This document shows positions 22,246 through 30,580 of a DNA stretch of 37,093 nucleotides, piece after piece (the first letter of the stretch is position 1; each line of letters begins with the position of its first letter). The position numbers and the translations under genes were made by a program. The stretch lies in assembly GCA_934621385.1 (NCBI GenBank), contig CAKTUI010000028.1, forward strand, positions 1 through 37,093. The letters are read 5' to 3'. Origin of the DNA: an uncultured Kiritimatiellota bacterium. Lineage in GTDB: Bacteria > Verrucomicrobiota > Kiritimatiellia > RFP12 > UBA1067. The notes below the pieces were generated by a model, which saw nothing but the letters and a program-made list of their open reading frames with translations, did no database searches and was not told where the DNA came from.

Positions 22246-22377
22246 CCGGGAGATGCGCACCCCGAAAGATTCCCGTGCCCATCAGACGCAGACTTACTCC
22301 TGAGTAAATCAAAACTTACTGCCGAGTAAGTCTAAAGTTACTGGGCAGTAAGTTTCCTTCCGATGGGCATCCCAGCG
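22246..22377. repeat. 22-bp-period palindrome array 2 (6 units)
   Basis: Six units have central hexamers at 22254, 22276, 22298, 22320, 22342 and 22364, exactly 22 bp apart: TGCGCA, TGCCCA, TCCTGA, TGCCGA, TGGGCA, TGGGCA. Units 3 to 5 carry 7-8 bp palindromic arms (for example ACTTACT-GC-CGAGTAAGT at 22314-22331). Their arms differ from array 1 yet stay self-complementary. The array lies about 170 bp upstream of the Rhs promoter and about 240 bp upstream of the tRNA promoter. Its register and centre sequence match array 1. Confidence 0.75.
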
Positions 22378-22612
22378 CGGCGGCCTGCCGACGAAACGCC
22401 GCGCCGCAGGCGACTCCACCTCGCCGCGATGCCCTAACCGAGCATTTTCTCTCCCTTTTCGGACAAAAAGCGGCGGTTAGGAGATGCCGCGCCGTTGGGC
22501 AAGAGCCGAACCCGCCAACTCGGTCGCCGCCTGCCGTGTCCATGGACAGTCCGAACTCGGCCCTTGGATAACGCCTCCGGACATGAGAACGATTTTTTCG
22601 CAAAATCCCCCC
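22378..22612. other. Intergenic sequence before tRNA-Ala
   Basis: No gene or clear signal is visible in this GC-rich stretch. The minus-strand frame at 22316-22603 has no ribosome site and covers the palindrome array, so it was not accepted. Confidence 0.35.
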
Positions 22613-22642
22613 TTGCAGGCCGCGCTGAATTTATGATATACT
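22613..22642 (+). promoter_or_regulatory. Promoter of tRNA-Ala
   Basis: TTGCAG (22613-22618), an 18-bp spacer and TATACT (22637-22642) with TGA in front form a good extended -10 promoter about 20 nt before the tRNA. Confidence 0.6.
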
Positions 22643-22661
22643 ATGAGACGTTTCCACGAAT

Positions 22662-22737
22662 GGGGAAGTAGCTCAGTTGGTAGAGCATCACGTTCGCAAC
22701 GTGGGGGTCGAGAGTTCGAATCTCTTCTTCTCCACCA
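22662..22737 (+). tRNA. tRNA-Ala(CGC)
   Basis: A complete 76-nt cloverleaf with encoded CCA. The acceptor arm GGGGAAG pairs with CTTCTCC and contains the G3-U70 identity pair of alanine tRNAs. The D arm is GCTC/GAGC, and the anticodon loop TTCGCAA gives anticodon CGC (reads GCG). The T arm is GAGAG-TTCGAAT-CTCTT. It lies between the Rhs locus and the sugar operon. I saw no integrase or duplicated 3' end to suggest that it served as an attachment site. Confidence 0.97.
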
Positions 22738-22950
22738 TTCGGCAGGAAACGGGGCAAGCGGCTTTCGTCCGACTCTGGACGCGCCGCGATTTTTTTTGCC
22801 CGCAAATCCACAGCACGGTCATCCAGCGGCACAAAGTGCCCCTCCTCTTGCCTAAACTTCGTTCCCATAGGCGGACAACAGCCCTCCCGTTTGCCGAAAA
22901 AGTGTGATGATTTTGCCCAATATTTGATTCCCAACACGCGGCAAATAGGG
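22738..22950. other. Spacer between tRNA-Ala and GH10 gene
   Basis: No gene is seen. A weak tRNA terminator is possible: CGTCC/GGACG stem at about 22768-22782, followed some 8 nt later by a run of eight T near 22791-22798. The distance between stem and T run is longer than usual. Confidence 0.3.
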
Positions 22951-22956
22951 TACAAT
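22951..22956 (+). promoter_or_regulatory. -10 element of GH10 operon (leaderless)
   Basis: TACAAT ends 7 nt before the ATG at 22964 and no ribosome site intervenes, so the mRNA is probably leaderless. The extended TG is absent here. A TTGATT lies at 22924-22929 with a 21-bp gap, too long for a standard -35. Confidence 0.5.
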
Positions 22957-22963
22957 ATCCGCC

Positions 22964-24565
22964 ATGAAGAAAGAAATGTTTGCACTTTGCGCGGCTTTGC
23001 TCGTCTCTTCGGGCTTCGCCGCGTTCACGATGGACAAGTCCGTCATGTCCGATGCCTACTGGAAGATCTGGAATGAGGACGTCCAAAAGAGGATTGACGC
23101 GGACATCGAGAAGTTCCGAAAGGCGGACGCGTCCGTCGAGATTGCCGCGCCGGATGGTACGGAAGTCTCCGTCGAGCAGATTTCTCACGCCTTCTTCTTC
23201 GGTGCGCACATCTTCAACTTCAACCAGCTCGGCAAGAAGGAGTGGAACGACCGCTACAAGGAACTGTACGGGACGCTTTTCAACTCCGCAACCGTCGCCT
23301 TCTACTGGCGGACGCTTGAACCCTATCCCTACGCGCCGCGTTTCACCGAAAGCTACCAGGATACAGAGGACTACTGGAACACCTGCCCGAATCCGCAGTA
23401 CCAGCCGCACTGGCGGCGGCCGGCTCCCGACCCCGTCATTGACTTCTGCCGCGCACGCGGCGTTCGCATTCACGGGCACCCCCTCGTCTGGGGAAGCAAC
23501 GAATGGCACATCCCGACCTGGCTCTGGGACGACTTCTGTCCGGACGAGGAGAAGTTCGCCCTCGAACAGCGCACGGGGGTCAAACTGCCGCGCCGCGACA
23601 TCACGAAACCGATTGGTGTCAAGGACGTCCCGCGCTGCTTTGACTGGGACAAGGCCTGGAAGAAAATCTACGCCCAACTCAGTGAAGAGGAAATCGCCGA
23701 ACTCGTCCCGACATTCGTCAAGGCGCAGAAGGATTTCATGGTGCGGCGGATTACGGAAATCGCGGCACGCTACGGCAGTCGCGTCGATTCGTGGGATGTC
23801 GTCAACGAGTCCGCGACCGACTGGGCGCGAGGCGCAGAACGGCAGTATCCGGCGGGCGAATCGGCGGCCAAGAACTCGCTTCCAGTGACGAAGAGCTGGT
23901 ATGGGCTGATGCCGGCGAACTACGCCTACGAAGCCCTGACCCTGGCGCGCAAGCTGATGGGTCCGAAGGCGTGGCTGAACGTCAACGAGTACAACATGAC
24001 GGCGTTCCCCGGACAGATTGCGGACCTCGCGAAGCATGGTGCGGACTTCGATGTCGTCGGTTCGCAGATGCACCTGTTCAATCCCACGGAATCCGTGCGG
24101 ATTGCCGCCGGCGACGGCGCACCCCACCTACGGCCCGAGAATGTGGCAAAGACCTTCGCCCGCATCATGCAGGCCGGCGACGGACGGCCCATTCATCTTT
24201 CCGAGATTACCATCACGGCCCCCGACAACACGGAAAAGGGACAGATGATCCAAGCCATCATCATGCGCAATCTCTACCGGGCCTGGTTCGCGGTTGAGAA
24301 GATGAACGGCATCACGTGGTGGAACGTGGTCGACAACTGCGGCGCACCCGGCGAGCCGTCCATCTCGGGAATCTTCACGCGAGAGATGAAGCCGAAGACG
24401 GCGTATTTCGCCATGGACGATCTCGTCAACCGCGAATGGAAAACGAAGACCACCGTATCCGCAAAGGGCGGAAAGGTTGCATTCCGCGGCTTCCGCGGCA
24501 AGTACCGTCTCACCTGGAAGGACGCAAGCGGAAAGTCTCAGACAACTCTCATTGAGGTGAAATAA
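22964..24565 (+). CDS. Secreted GH10 family endo-xylanase-like hydrolase
   Basis: A 533-residue secreted enzyme that should cut beta-1,4-xylan or a related backbone. It has a signal peptide (residues 1 to about 19) and a GH10 (beta/alpha)8 barrel: 'HGHPLVWG' (170-177), acid/base Glu282 in 'WDVVNES', 'WLNVNEYN', 'GSQMH' and nucleophile Glu414 in 'IHLSEITI', then 'WWNVVDN'. A helical N-terminal stretch ('VQKRIDADIEKFRKAD') and a small C-terminal beta segment flank the barrel. It is the first gene of an operon with GH13, enolase-superfamily, RraA-like and SDR genes. GH10 enzymes of this longer, insertion-bearing type are common in gut PVC bacteria. The substrate is inferred from family only. Confidence 0.85.
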   Translation: MKKEMFALCAALLVSSGFAAFTMDKSVMSDAYWKIWNEDVQKRIDADIEKFRKADASVEIAAPDGTEVSVEQISHAFFFGAHIFNFNQLGKKEWNDRYKELYGTLFNSATVAFYWRTLEPYPYAPRFTESYQDTEDYWNTCPNPQYQPHWRRPAPDPVIDFCRARGVRIHGHPLVWGSNEWHIPTWLWDDFCPDEEKFALEQRTGVKLPRRDITKPIGVKDVPRCFDWDKAWKKIYAQLSEEEIAELVPTFVKAQKDFMVRRITEIAARYGSRVDSWDVVNESATDWARGAERQYPAGESAAKNSLPVTKSWYGLMPANYAYEALTLARKLMGPKAWLNVNEYNMTAFPGQIADLAKHGADFDVVGSQMHLFNPTESVRIAAGDGAPHLRPENVAKTFARIMQAGDGRPIHLSEITITAPDNTEKGQMIQAIIMRNLYRAWFAVEKMNGITWWNVVDNCGAPGEPSISGIFTREMKPKTAYFAMDDLVNREWKTKTTVSAKGGKVAFRGFRGKYRLTWKDASGKSQTTLIEVK

Positions 24566-24570
24566 CAGCA

Positions 24571-25899
24571 ATGAAACGACTCATCCTTATTCTCGCCACC
24601 CTGTCGTCCGTCGTCGCAACTGCCGCGATGCGCCCAACGCCCGACTACCTCAAGCGGGCGACGGTCTACCAAATCGTCCTGCGCAACTTTACGCGTGACG
24701 GCAACTTTCGCGCCGCGACGGAAATGCTGGACCATGTCGGCTCGGTGGGCGTGGACATCGTCTACCTCACGCCGTTCGTCGCCATGGACTGCGACATGAA
24801 TCGCTCCGGGTGGAGTCCGCGTCAGATTCGGAGCGGCTTCGGTAGCCCGAAGAATCCCTACCGAATCTCCGACTACGACAAGATTGACCCCGAATACGGA
24901 ACGGATGCCGACTTCAAGGCGTTCAACGACAAGGCGCACAGCCTCGGCATGAAGGTCTACATGGATCTCGTCTACCTGCACTGCGGACCGAACAATGTCC
25001 TGAAGGACCACTTCCCCGATGCCTTCCAGAAGAATCCCGACGGCTCGGTGAAGACGACCATCTGGAACTTCCCCTATGTCAACTTCGCGTCGAAGGATGT
25101 GCGCAAGTACCTTATCGACTCAATGCTGCACTGGATGAGCCTCGGGTGCGATGGCTTCCGTTGCGACGTCGGTGACGAAGTGCCAATCGACTTCTGGGTC
25201 GAAGCCGTGACCGCCTGCCAGAAAGTCAACCCCGAACTTGTGATGATCAACGAGGGGACGAAAGCCGAATGGCTTGAGAAAGCATTCGATGCCTGCTACG
25301 CCTGGCCGTGGAGCTTCACCGTCCGGGAACGAATCGCCGCAGTTGGGAACCGAAGCCTCCCAGAGCGAATGGCCGAGGTGCGCACCTACGAGGAGAATGT
25401 TCCGAAAGGGGCCCTCATGTTCTGCTTCCTCGACAACCACGACACGGCGGCGGACGACTGGGAGAGGCGTTTCGACCGCACACTGTCCGTCGAAGCCGGC
25501 AACGCGGCGTTTGTGCTGACGTTCCTTCGCAAGGGACTCCCCCTCATCTTCAATGGCAACGAGATTGCCGACAATTCGCTGAACTCCTTCTTTGGACCCG
25601 TTGAGCATCCCGCCCGTGCCGCGAAGACGGTGGACTGGGCGCGGGCACTCCAGCCCGATGGGCAGAAGCGACTCGCACTCATTCGAAAGCTCGCGAAGAT
25701 GCGTCACGAGGATCCCATCTGGAGCGAGGGCGACATGGCATGGGTGACGGACGGCGAGAAGAACGGCATCGTCGCCTTCACGCGGACGCTCGGCACACGC
25801 ACCATACTTGTCGCCGCGAACCTGACGAACCAGACGGCAAACGGCGGAGCAACGATTGGGATGCTCAAGCCCTACGAATACATCATTCGTGAAAAGTAA
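24571..25899 (+). CDS. Secreted GH13 alpha-amylase family hydrolase
   Basis: A 442-residue protein with a signal peptide (to about residue 19) and a GH13 barrel. The nucleophile is Asp199 in 'GFRCDV', the acid/base Glu228 in 'MINEGT' and the transition-state stabiliser Asp291 in 'FLDNHD'. The first conserved region is altered ('DLVYLHCGPNNV' instead of D-x-V-x-NH), which is usual in divergent subfamilies. It acts on alpha-glucans or alpha-glucosidic oligosaccharides; the specificity is unknown. It starts 5 nt after the GH10 stop, with GAGGTGA inside the end of that gene. Confidence 0.85.
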   Translation: MKRLILILATLSSVVATAAMRPTPDYLKRATVYQIVLRNFTRDGNFRAATEMLDHVGSVGVDIVYLTPFVAMDCDMNRSGWSPRQIRSGFGSPKNPYRISDYDKIDPEYGTDADFKAFNDKAHSLGMKVYMDLVYLHCGPNNVLKDHFPDAFQKNPDGSVKTTIWNFPYVNFASKDVRKYLIDSMLHWMSLGCDGFRCDVGDEVPIDFWVEAVTACQKVNPELVMINEGTKAEWLEKAFDACYAWPWSFTVRERIAAVGNRSLPERMAEVRTYEENVPKGALMFCFLDNHDTAADDWERRFDRTLSVEAGNAAFVLTFLRKGLPLIFNGNEIADNSLNSFFGPVEHPARAAKTVDWARALQPDGQKRLALIRKLAKMRHEDPIWSEGDMAWVTDGEKNGIVAFTRTLGTRTILVAANLTNQTANGGATIGMLKPYEYIIREK

Positions 25900-25948
25900 G
25901 CGACTCGCGCTCAACCGAAGACAACGCACAAGGGACAAAATCCAACAA

Positions 25949-27271
25949 ATGAACATCAACAAGATAAATCCGTCCACGCTTCGCATTACGGACATGCGCT
26001 TCGCCGACATCGACGGTGCACCGAAACGGTGTACCCTTCTCAAGCTTTACACGAACCAGGGACTCATCGGCTATGGCGAAGTGCGTGATGCGAGTTCGCG
26101 CACCTATGCCGCGATGCTCAAGAGCCGCATCCTCGGAGAGAATCCGTGCAATGTGGAGAAAGTCTTCCGCCGCATCAAGCAGTTTGGCGGCGATTCACGG
26201 CAAGCAGGCGGCGTGTGCGCGATTGAACTCGCGTGCTGGGACATCTGCGGAAAGGCGTGGGGCGTTCCTGTTTGGCAGCTGCTCGGCGGACGCTGGCGCG
26301 ACCGCATTCGCTGCTACTGCGATACGGACTCCGAGGGCGGCGGACGCGATATGGGCCGCGCCCTGTGCGAACGAATGAAGATGGGCTTCACTTTCCTCAA
26401 GATGGACCTCGGCATCGAACTGCTGATGAATGTGGAAGGCGCGCTCATCGCTCCGCTCGGCCATCTCGACTACATGCGCAAGATGAAGCACGTCATCCAA
26501 ACGCCGCACGGCTCAATTGACCCCCGTTCCATGCGCGGCGAAGCCTACGACCTCTTCAATACGGCGCATCCGTTTACGGGCATCCACATCACCGAGAAGG
26601 GTCTTGACTGCCTTGAAAAGTACATGGACGACGTGCGCGAGGCAATTGGCTGGGAAGTCCCGATTGCCATTGACCACCTCGGGCACATCCCCTACGAAGA
26701 TGCCGTTGCCCTCCTGCGCCGCCTTGAGAAGTATCACCTCTCCTGGGCGGAGGATGTCCTCCCATGGCAAATGACGGACCAATGGAAACTCCTTCACGCG
26801 GCAACGACGACGCCGCTTGGAACAGGCGAGGACATCTACCTCAAGGAAAACTTCAAGCCACTCCTTGAATCGGGTGCCCTGGCCGTGATTCATCCCGACC
26901 TACTGACGGCTGGTGGCATCCTTGAGACGAAGAAAGTCGGCGACCTGGCCGAGGAATGTGGCGTTCAGATGAACATCCACATGGCCGAATCGCCCATCGC
27001 CTGTCTCGCGGCAGTTCATGTCGCGGCGGCCACGCGGAACTTCATGGCCCTTGAGCTTCACTCGGTTGATATGCCCTGGTGGGGCGACCTCGTCAAACCC
27101 GCACTTTCCTACGAAGGCGGCTTCATCACCGTTCCCGAAACCCCAGGCCTCGGCATTGGCGAACTCAACGAGCAACTCATCGAGGCGCATGCGTGCCGCG
27201 ACTTCCCGGCTCCCTGGGCCCCCACAGAACAATGGGATAGCGAATGGGCAAACGACCGCCGCTGGAGCTGA
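25949..27271 (+). CDS. Enolase-superfamily sugar-acid dehydratase (mandelate racemase type)
   Basis: A 440-residue cytoplasmic enzyme, probably dehydrating an aldonic or aldaric acid. The N-terminal capping domain is followed by the barrel with metal ligands Asp242 ('IDHLGH'), Glu268 ('SWAED') and Glu294 ('GTGED'), and catalytic His344 ('MNIHMAES'). These match the mandelate racemase/galactonate dehydratase branch. The ATG at 25949 is preferred because the longer frame would begin inside the GH13 gene; AAGGGA lies upstream though somewhat far. The product would be a 2-keto-3-deoxy acid, matching the aldolase-like RraA protein downstream. The exact substrate is unknown. Confidence 0.8.
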   Translation: MNINKINPSTLRITDMRFADIDGAPKRCTLLKLYTNQGLIGYGEVRDASSRTYAAMLKSRILGENPCNVEKVFRRIKQFGGDSRQAGGVCAIELACWDICGKAWGVPVWQLLGGRWRDRIRCYCDTDSEGGGRDMGRALCERMKMGFTFLKMDLGIELLMNVEGALIAPLGHLDYMRKMKHVIQTPHGSIDPRSMRGEAYDLFNTAHPFTGIHITEKGLDCLEKYMDDVREAIGWEVPIAIDHLGHIPYEDAVALLRRLEKYHLSWAEDVLPWQMTDQWKLLHAATTTPLGTGEDIYLKENFKPLLESGALAVIHPDLLTAGGILETKKVGDLAEECGVQMNIHMAESPIACLAAVHVAAATRNFMALELHSVDMPWWGDLVKPALSYEGGFITVPETPGLGIGELNEQLIEAHACRDFPAPWAPTEQWDSEWANDRRWS

Positions 27272-27324
27272 GTCGCCGCGCACAAACCCTTTTTACGAAA
27301 TCAACCAAGCAAAGGAACCCAAGA

Positions 27325-28071
27325 ATGGCGGAAGAAAACCAATTGCAGAAAGAAGCAAAGATGATGAAGCTTGAGAACCTGATTCGTGAACGCGAGACCG
27401 TGTCGACGAAACCGTTCCCAATCCCGGACGACGAACTTCTTGCACGCTACGAGAAACTGTACGCCGGATGCGTCTCGGATGTCCTGCGCGAATTCTGTCG
27501 CCTCGACCAGGCACTCCCATGCGAAATCCATCCCCTGCGCGACTCCGACGTGGTCGCCGGCTTCGCCTTCACCGTGAAATCCGCCCCCTGCTGCAAGATT
27601 ACGGGCGAGATGAGTTTTCGCGGACAGATGCTGGACGAGATGGGCAAGAACCACTTCGTCCTCTGGGATACGTCGGGTGATGTGGATGCGACGCTCTGGG
27701 GTGGCGTGATGACGGCGACCGCCCACGGCAAGGGCGTGAAGGCTGCCGCGATTGACGGCAACATCCGTGACACGAAACAGATTCTTGAAAAGCCCTTCCC
27801 CGTCTTCTACAAGCACCGTATGCCGAACGGCTCACTCTCGCGTTGTCAGATTACGCACTACCAGATTCCCATCAAGATTGGCAAGTGCCTCATCAAGCCA
27901 GGCGACGTCGTCTTCGGCGACATCGACGGCGTAGTGGTCATCCCTCGCGACATCGCCTACGATGTCCTGCTACGGGCGGAGGAGATTGTCGCAAACGAGA
28001 AGAAGATTTTCTCATGGGTCGAGAACGGCGAATCGATTGACCAGATTACGAAGAAAGGTGGGTATTTCTAA
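27325..28071 (+). CDS. RraA-like / HMG-CHA aldolase family protein
   Basis: A 248-residue member of the RraA/DlpA fold. Conserved pieces are 'CVSDVLREF', 'WGGVMTATAHGKGVKAAAIDGNIRD' with the substrate and metal residues in 'DGNIRD' (144-149), and 'GDVVFGDIDGVVVIP'. Members are either class II aldolases for keto acids or regulators of RNase E. Here, between a sugar-acid dehydratase and an SDR, an aldolase or keto-acid role is more likely. The ATG at 27325 is chosen for its AAGGA site; an ATG at 27361 is an alternative. Its TAA overlaps the next ATG. Confidence 0.75.
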   Translation: MAEENQLQKEAKMMKLENLIRERETVSTKPFPIPDDELLARYEKLYAGCVSDVLREFCRLDQALPCEIHPLRDSDVVAGFAFTVKSAPCCKITGEMSFRGQMLDEMGKNHFVLWDTSGDVDATLWGGVMTATAHGKGVKAAAIDGNIRDTKQILEKPFPVFYKHRMPNGSLSRCQITHYQIPIKIGKCLIKPGDVVFGDIDGVVVIPRDIAYDVLLRAEEIVANEKKIFSWVENGESIDQITKKGGYF

Positions 28072-28832
28072 TGCTCCACGAAAAGTTCAGCCTCCGGGGC
28101 CGCACGGCATTCGTCACCGGTTCGGCACGCGGCATCGGTCGTGCCATCGCCCTCGGGCTCGCCGAATTCGGTGCCCATGTCGTGGTGCACGGCTCACGCG
28201 AGTCCGCACCGCTTGAGGAGGCCCTCGCCCTTGCCCGACAGTACGATCCAAGTGCACAGAAGGCCGTCGCCGACCTGAGCGACCCGGAAGCCGTGGAGCA
28301 CATCTTCGACGATCTCCCCGCAACGCCCGACATCCTCGTCTGCAATGCGTCCATCCAGTCGAACATGAAGTGGTACGAAGTGCCGCGTGAGACGATGCTG
28401 GCGCAGATGCAGGTGAACTTCAACGCCACGTTCCGACTGTTCCAGCTCTGCTATCCGCGTCTCAAGGCGCAGGGATGGGGACGGCTCATCACAGTCGGCA
28501 GCGTTCAGGAGCGTCGCCCCCACCCGGAGATGCCGGTCTATTCCGCGTCAAAATCGGCGCAGGAGAACCTGGTTCGCTCAATTGCACGACAGGTCGCGGG
28601 CGAGGGAATCACCGTCAACAACCTCTGCCCCGGCGTTTTCGCGACGGACCGCAACCGCGCCGCGCTTTCGAACCCCGTCTACAACGAGAAAGTCCTGCAG
28701 GCGATTCCCCTACACCTCGCGGCGGAACCGGCCGATGCCGCCGGCGCGGCACTTCTGCTTGCCTCGGATGCGGGACGCTACATCACCGGCGCAACGCTGA
28801 TGGTCGACGGCGGACTCAGCCTTCCCGGGTGA
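28071..28832 (+). CDS. Short-chain dehydrogenase/reductase
   Basis: A 253-residue classical SDR: NAD(P)-binding 'TGSARGIG' (16-23), 'CNAS' in place of NNAG, catalytic Ser144, Tyr157 and Lys161 ('VYSASK'), and 'GVFATDRN'. The C-terminus 'YITGATLMVDGGLSLPG' is typical of sugar or gluconate dehydrogenases. It shares one base with the RraA-like stop codon and is the last gene of the operon. Probably it oxidises or reduces a sugar or sugar acid in the same route. Confidence 0.88.
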   Translation: MLHEKFSLRGRTAFVTGSARGIGRAIALGLAEFGAHVVVHGSRESAPLEEALALARQYDPSAQKAVADLSDPEAVEHIFDDLPATPDILVCNASIQSNMKWYEVPRETMLAQMQVNFNATFRLFQLCYPRLKAQGWGRLITVGSVQERRPHPEMPVYSASKSAQENLVRSIARQVAGEGITVNNLCPGVFATDRNRAALSNPVYNEKVLQAIPLHLAAEPADAAGAALLLASDAGRYITGATLMVDGGLSLPG

Positions 28833-28873
28833 GTTCCACGCTTAGCCAATGGCAAGGAAGATGCGCGAGACAG

Positions 28874-28907
28874 AGTTGAGGGGGCCTTCTTCACGGCCCC
28901 CTCAACT
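28874..28907. terminator. Bidirectional hairpin terminator
   Basis: A perfect 13-bp stem, AGTTGAGGGGGCC (28874-28886) with its complement at 28895-28907, encloses an 8-nt loop. It lies between the convergent SDR and GHL10 genes and touches the stop codon of the latter. Neither side has a long T run, so termination may be only partly intrinsic, but the placement strongly suggests a terminator for both operons. Confidence 0.7.
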
Positions 28908-30580
28908 TACCAGATTCCGAGGCAAAGATAGGGGAGAATCCTCTTTTCGAGGACGACATCAAGATCAAAGAGTGCAACACCCGCAAGACCATAGCGACGC
29001 GAGAGGTTAATCTGCTCAATGACCTGCCGCGCATCGAGGCGCGACTCGTTCGCCGTCACACCGATTCCCGCAATCGTCCGCCGCGCATGCGTCTTCACCG
29101 CCCCCTGTTGCGCGACATAGCCCTCAAACCGCGACGCGCTGTCGGTGTAGTCCATCGGCACGACATAGTCCACCAGCCCGGCATTCAGCCACCCGTCCCA
29201 GTCCTGCCCGACACTGGCCACACAGGCCGGATACTTGCCCAGCACCGCCGTCGTCAGCCAGCGCGGACGCTTGACGCGTCCCCGCACATCCCCCACAAAG
29301 CACGAAATGACACTCGCCGCATTCTTCGGCTTCGGACTGCGTTCATACCACCGAACAAAGTCAAGGTGAATGCCACCGAGTGCCGGATACTTCACCTGGA
29401 GTTCGTCAATCGCATTGAGAATGTGGTCGCGGACCTCGGGCTTGGATGGATCCAGGTATTCCGTCAGCGCACCCTCCCTCGTCTTCAGTCGCCATCCTTG
29501 CTTGCGGAAGACTTCCAACCGCTCCGGCGTTGAACGCGTTGCCGTAAAGCAGAGAATCCAGGCATGGACGCGAATGCCACTCCCCTTGGCCGCCGCAAGA
29601 CACGCCGCCAACTGGTCACCTTCCTGCGCATAGATGCGCGAGCGCGGCAAAACTGAAGATGGATAGTGGGCAAAGCCAGCCCCTGCGACATTCACGAAGA
29701 GATCCGTCACACGCGACTCCTTCAGAAGGCGAATCGTCTTCGGCCAATTGCCCGGATAAAGCCCACACCCCGAATGATCCCAGACCGCGTGAATCTCGCC
29801 CTTGCGCGGAACCTGCTTCAGGGCGAGCGCACGCGTCGCCTCGTGCCGCGCCCGTTCCCGCTCCGCTGCCGTCCGCACATTCCACAACTTCGGGTCGATA
29901 AGTCCGCACATCGCGGCAATCAGCTGCGCCTTCAGGTCCTCATCGCCATCCGCCAGCAGGACATGCGACATCCAGTAGCCGGCATCCGTCGCAATCCATG
30001 CGGCTTCACCACTCGACTTTCCCGTCCGATCGGCCCATGTGGCCAAGACATATCCGCGCCCCTTGAGGGGTGTCGCCCGCTGAAGGACCGTGGATGTCTG
30101 GCGGATGGATTTCGGGCAACCCGGCATCGCCCGAGTGTCAAAATCCATTCGACTCCACGCACCCGGATAGGGAGCCTTTCGATAGCCCAGCGGTTTCACG
30201 CCCATCAGGGAAGCCAGCGCAGGCGACGCGGAATGAAAGACGACGAGTTTGCCCCCCTTCGCACGAAATGACTGCAGGGTCTTCAACTCCGCCGCGTTCG
30301 GCTCATTAAACCCGAGCAGGAAAGCAATTCGCGCCCCGGCGAGTGCCTGCGCCATCTCCTTGGGTGTCGAAACGGACGCCTCGATGGACTGCCCATTCAG
30401 CCACCGTTTCGCATGATTTGCGAGAGACGTGTAGTAGCCCGGGTCATGAGCGATGACGGCAACCGCACCCGATGCCGCCGGTTCTGCCGCCCATGCACCC
30501 GAAAGCCCAAGCACAAGACCGAGCAAGATTCCACCCATCCATTTGAGCCGCCGCCCAAGGGCGTTCACCCCCTCAGGCAT
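28907..30580 (-). CDS. Secreted GHL10-type glycoside hydrolase-like protein
   Basis: About 557 residues with a signal peptide ('WMGGILLGLVLGLSGAWAA'). The N-terminal half ('VAVIAHDPGYYTSLANHAKRW', 'GGKLVVFHS') resembles a flavodoxin-like or GATase-like beta-galactosidase trimerisation fold. The C-terminal half is a GHL10/YddW-type barrel ('EIHAVWDHSGCG', 'VTDLFVNVAGAG', 'RVHAWILCF', 'GGIHLDFVRW', 'VDYVVPMDYTDS'), a family linked to cell-wall glycan handling. The ATG at 30580 (overlapping the NamZ stop by 8 nt) is preferred; ATG 30610 with AAGGA is an alternative. It is the last gene of the ettA operon, directly behind NamZ. Confidence 0.72.
   Translation of the reverse strand: MPEGVNALGRRLKWMGGILLGLVLGLSGAWAAEPAASGAVAVIAHDPGYYTSLANHAKRWLNGQSIEASVSTPKEMAQALAGARIAFLLGFNEPNAAELKTLQSFRAKGGKLVVFHSASPALASLMGVKPLGYRKAPYPGAWSRMDFDTRAMPGCPKSIRQTSTVLQRATPLKGRGYVLATWADRTGKSSGEAAWIATDAGYWMSHVLLADGDEDLKAQLIAAMCGLIDPKLWNVRTAAERERARHEATRALALKQVPRKGEIHAVWDHSGCGLYPGNWPKTIRLLKESRVTDLFVNVAGAGFAHYPSSVLPRSRIYAQEGDQLAACLAAAKGSGIRVHAWILCFTATRSTPERLEVFRKQGWRLKTREGALTEYLDPSKPEVRDHILNAIDELQVKYPALGGIHLDFVRWYERSPKPKNAASVISCFVGDVRGRVKRPRWLTTAVLGKYPACVASVGQDWDGWLNAGLVDYVVPMDYTDSASRFEGYVAQQGAVKTHARRTIAGIGVTANESRLDARQVIEQINLSRRYGLAGVALFDLDVVLEKRILPYLCLGIW

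Noticed and set aside
20388..22307. Plus-strand 639-residue open frame
   Set aside because: It is the antisense shadow of the GC-rich Rhs gene; Arg/Val/Pro-rich repetitive translation with no ribosome site or domain.
22662..22737. tRNA-Ala as attachment site of an integrated element
   Set aside because: No integrase gene and no repeated tRNA 3' end found within the window.
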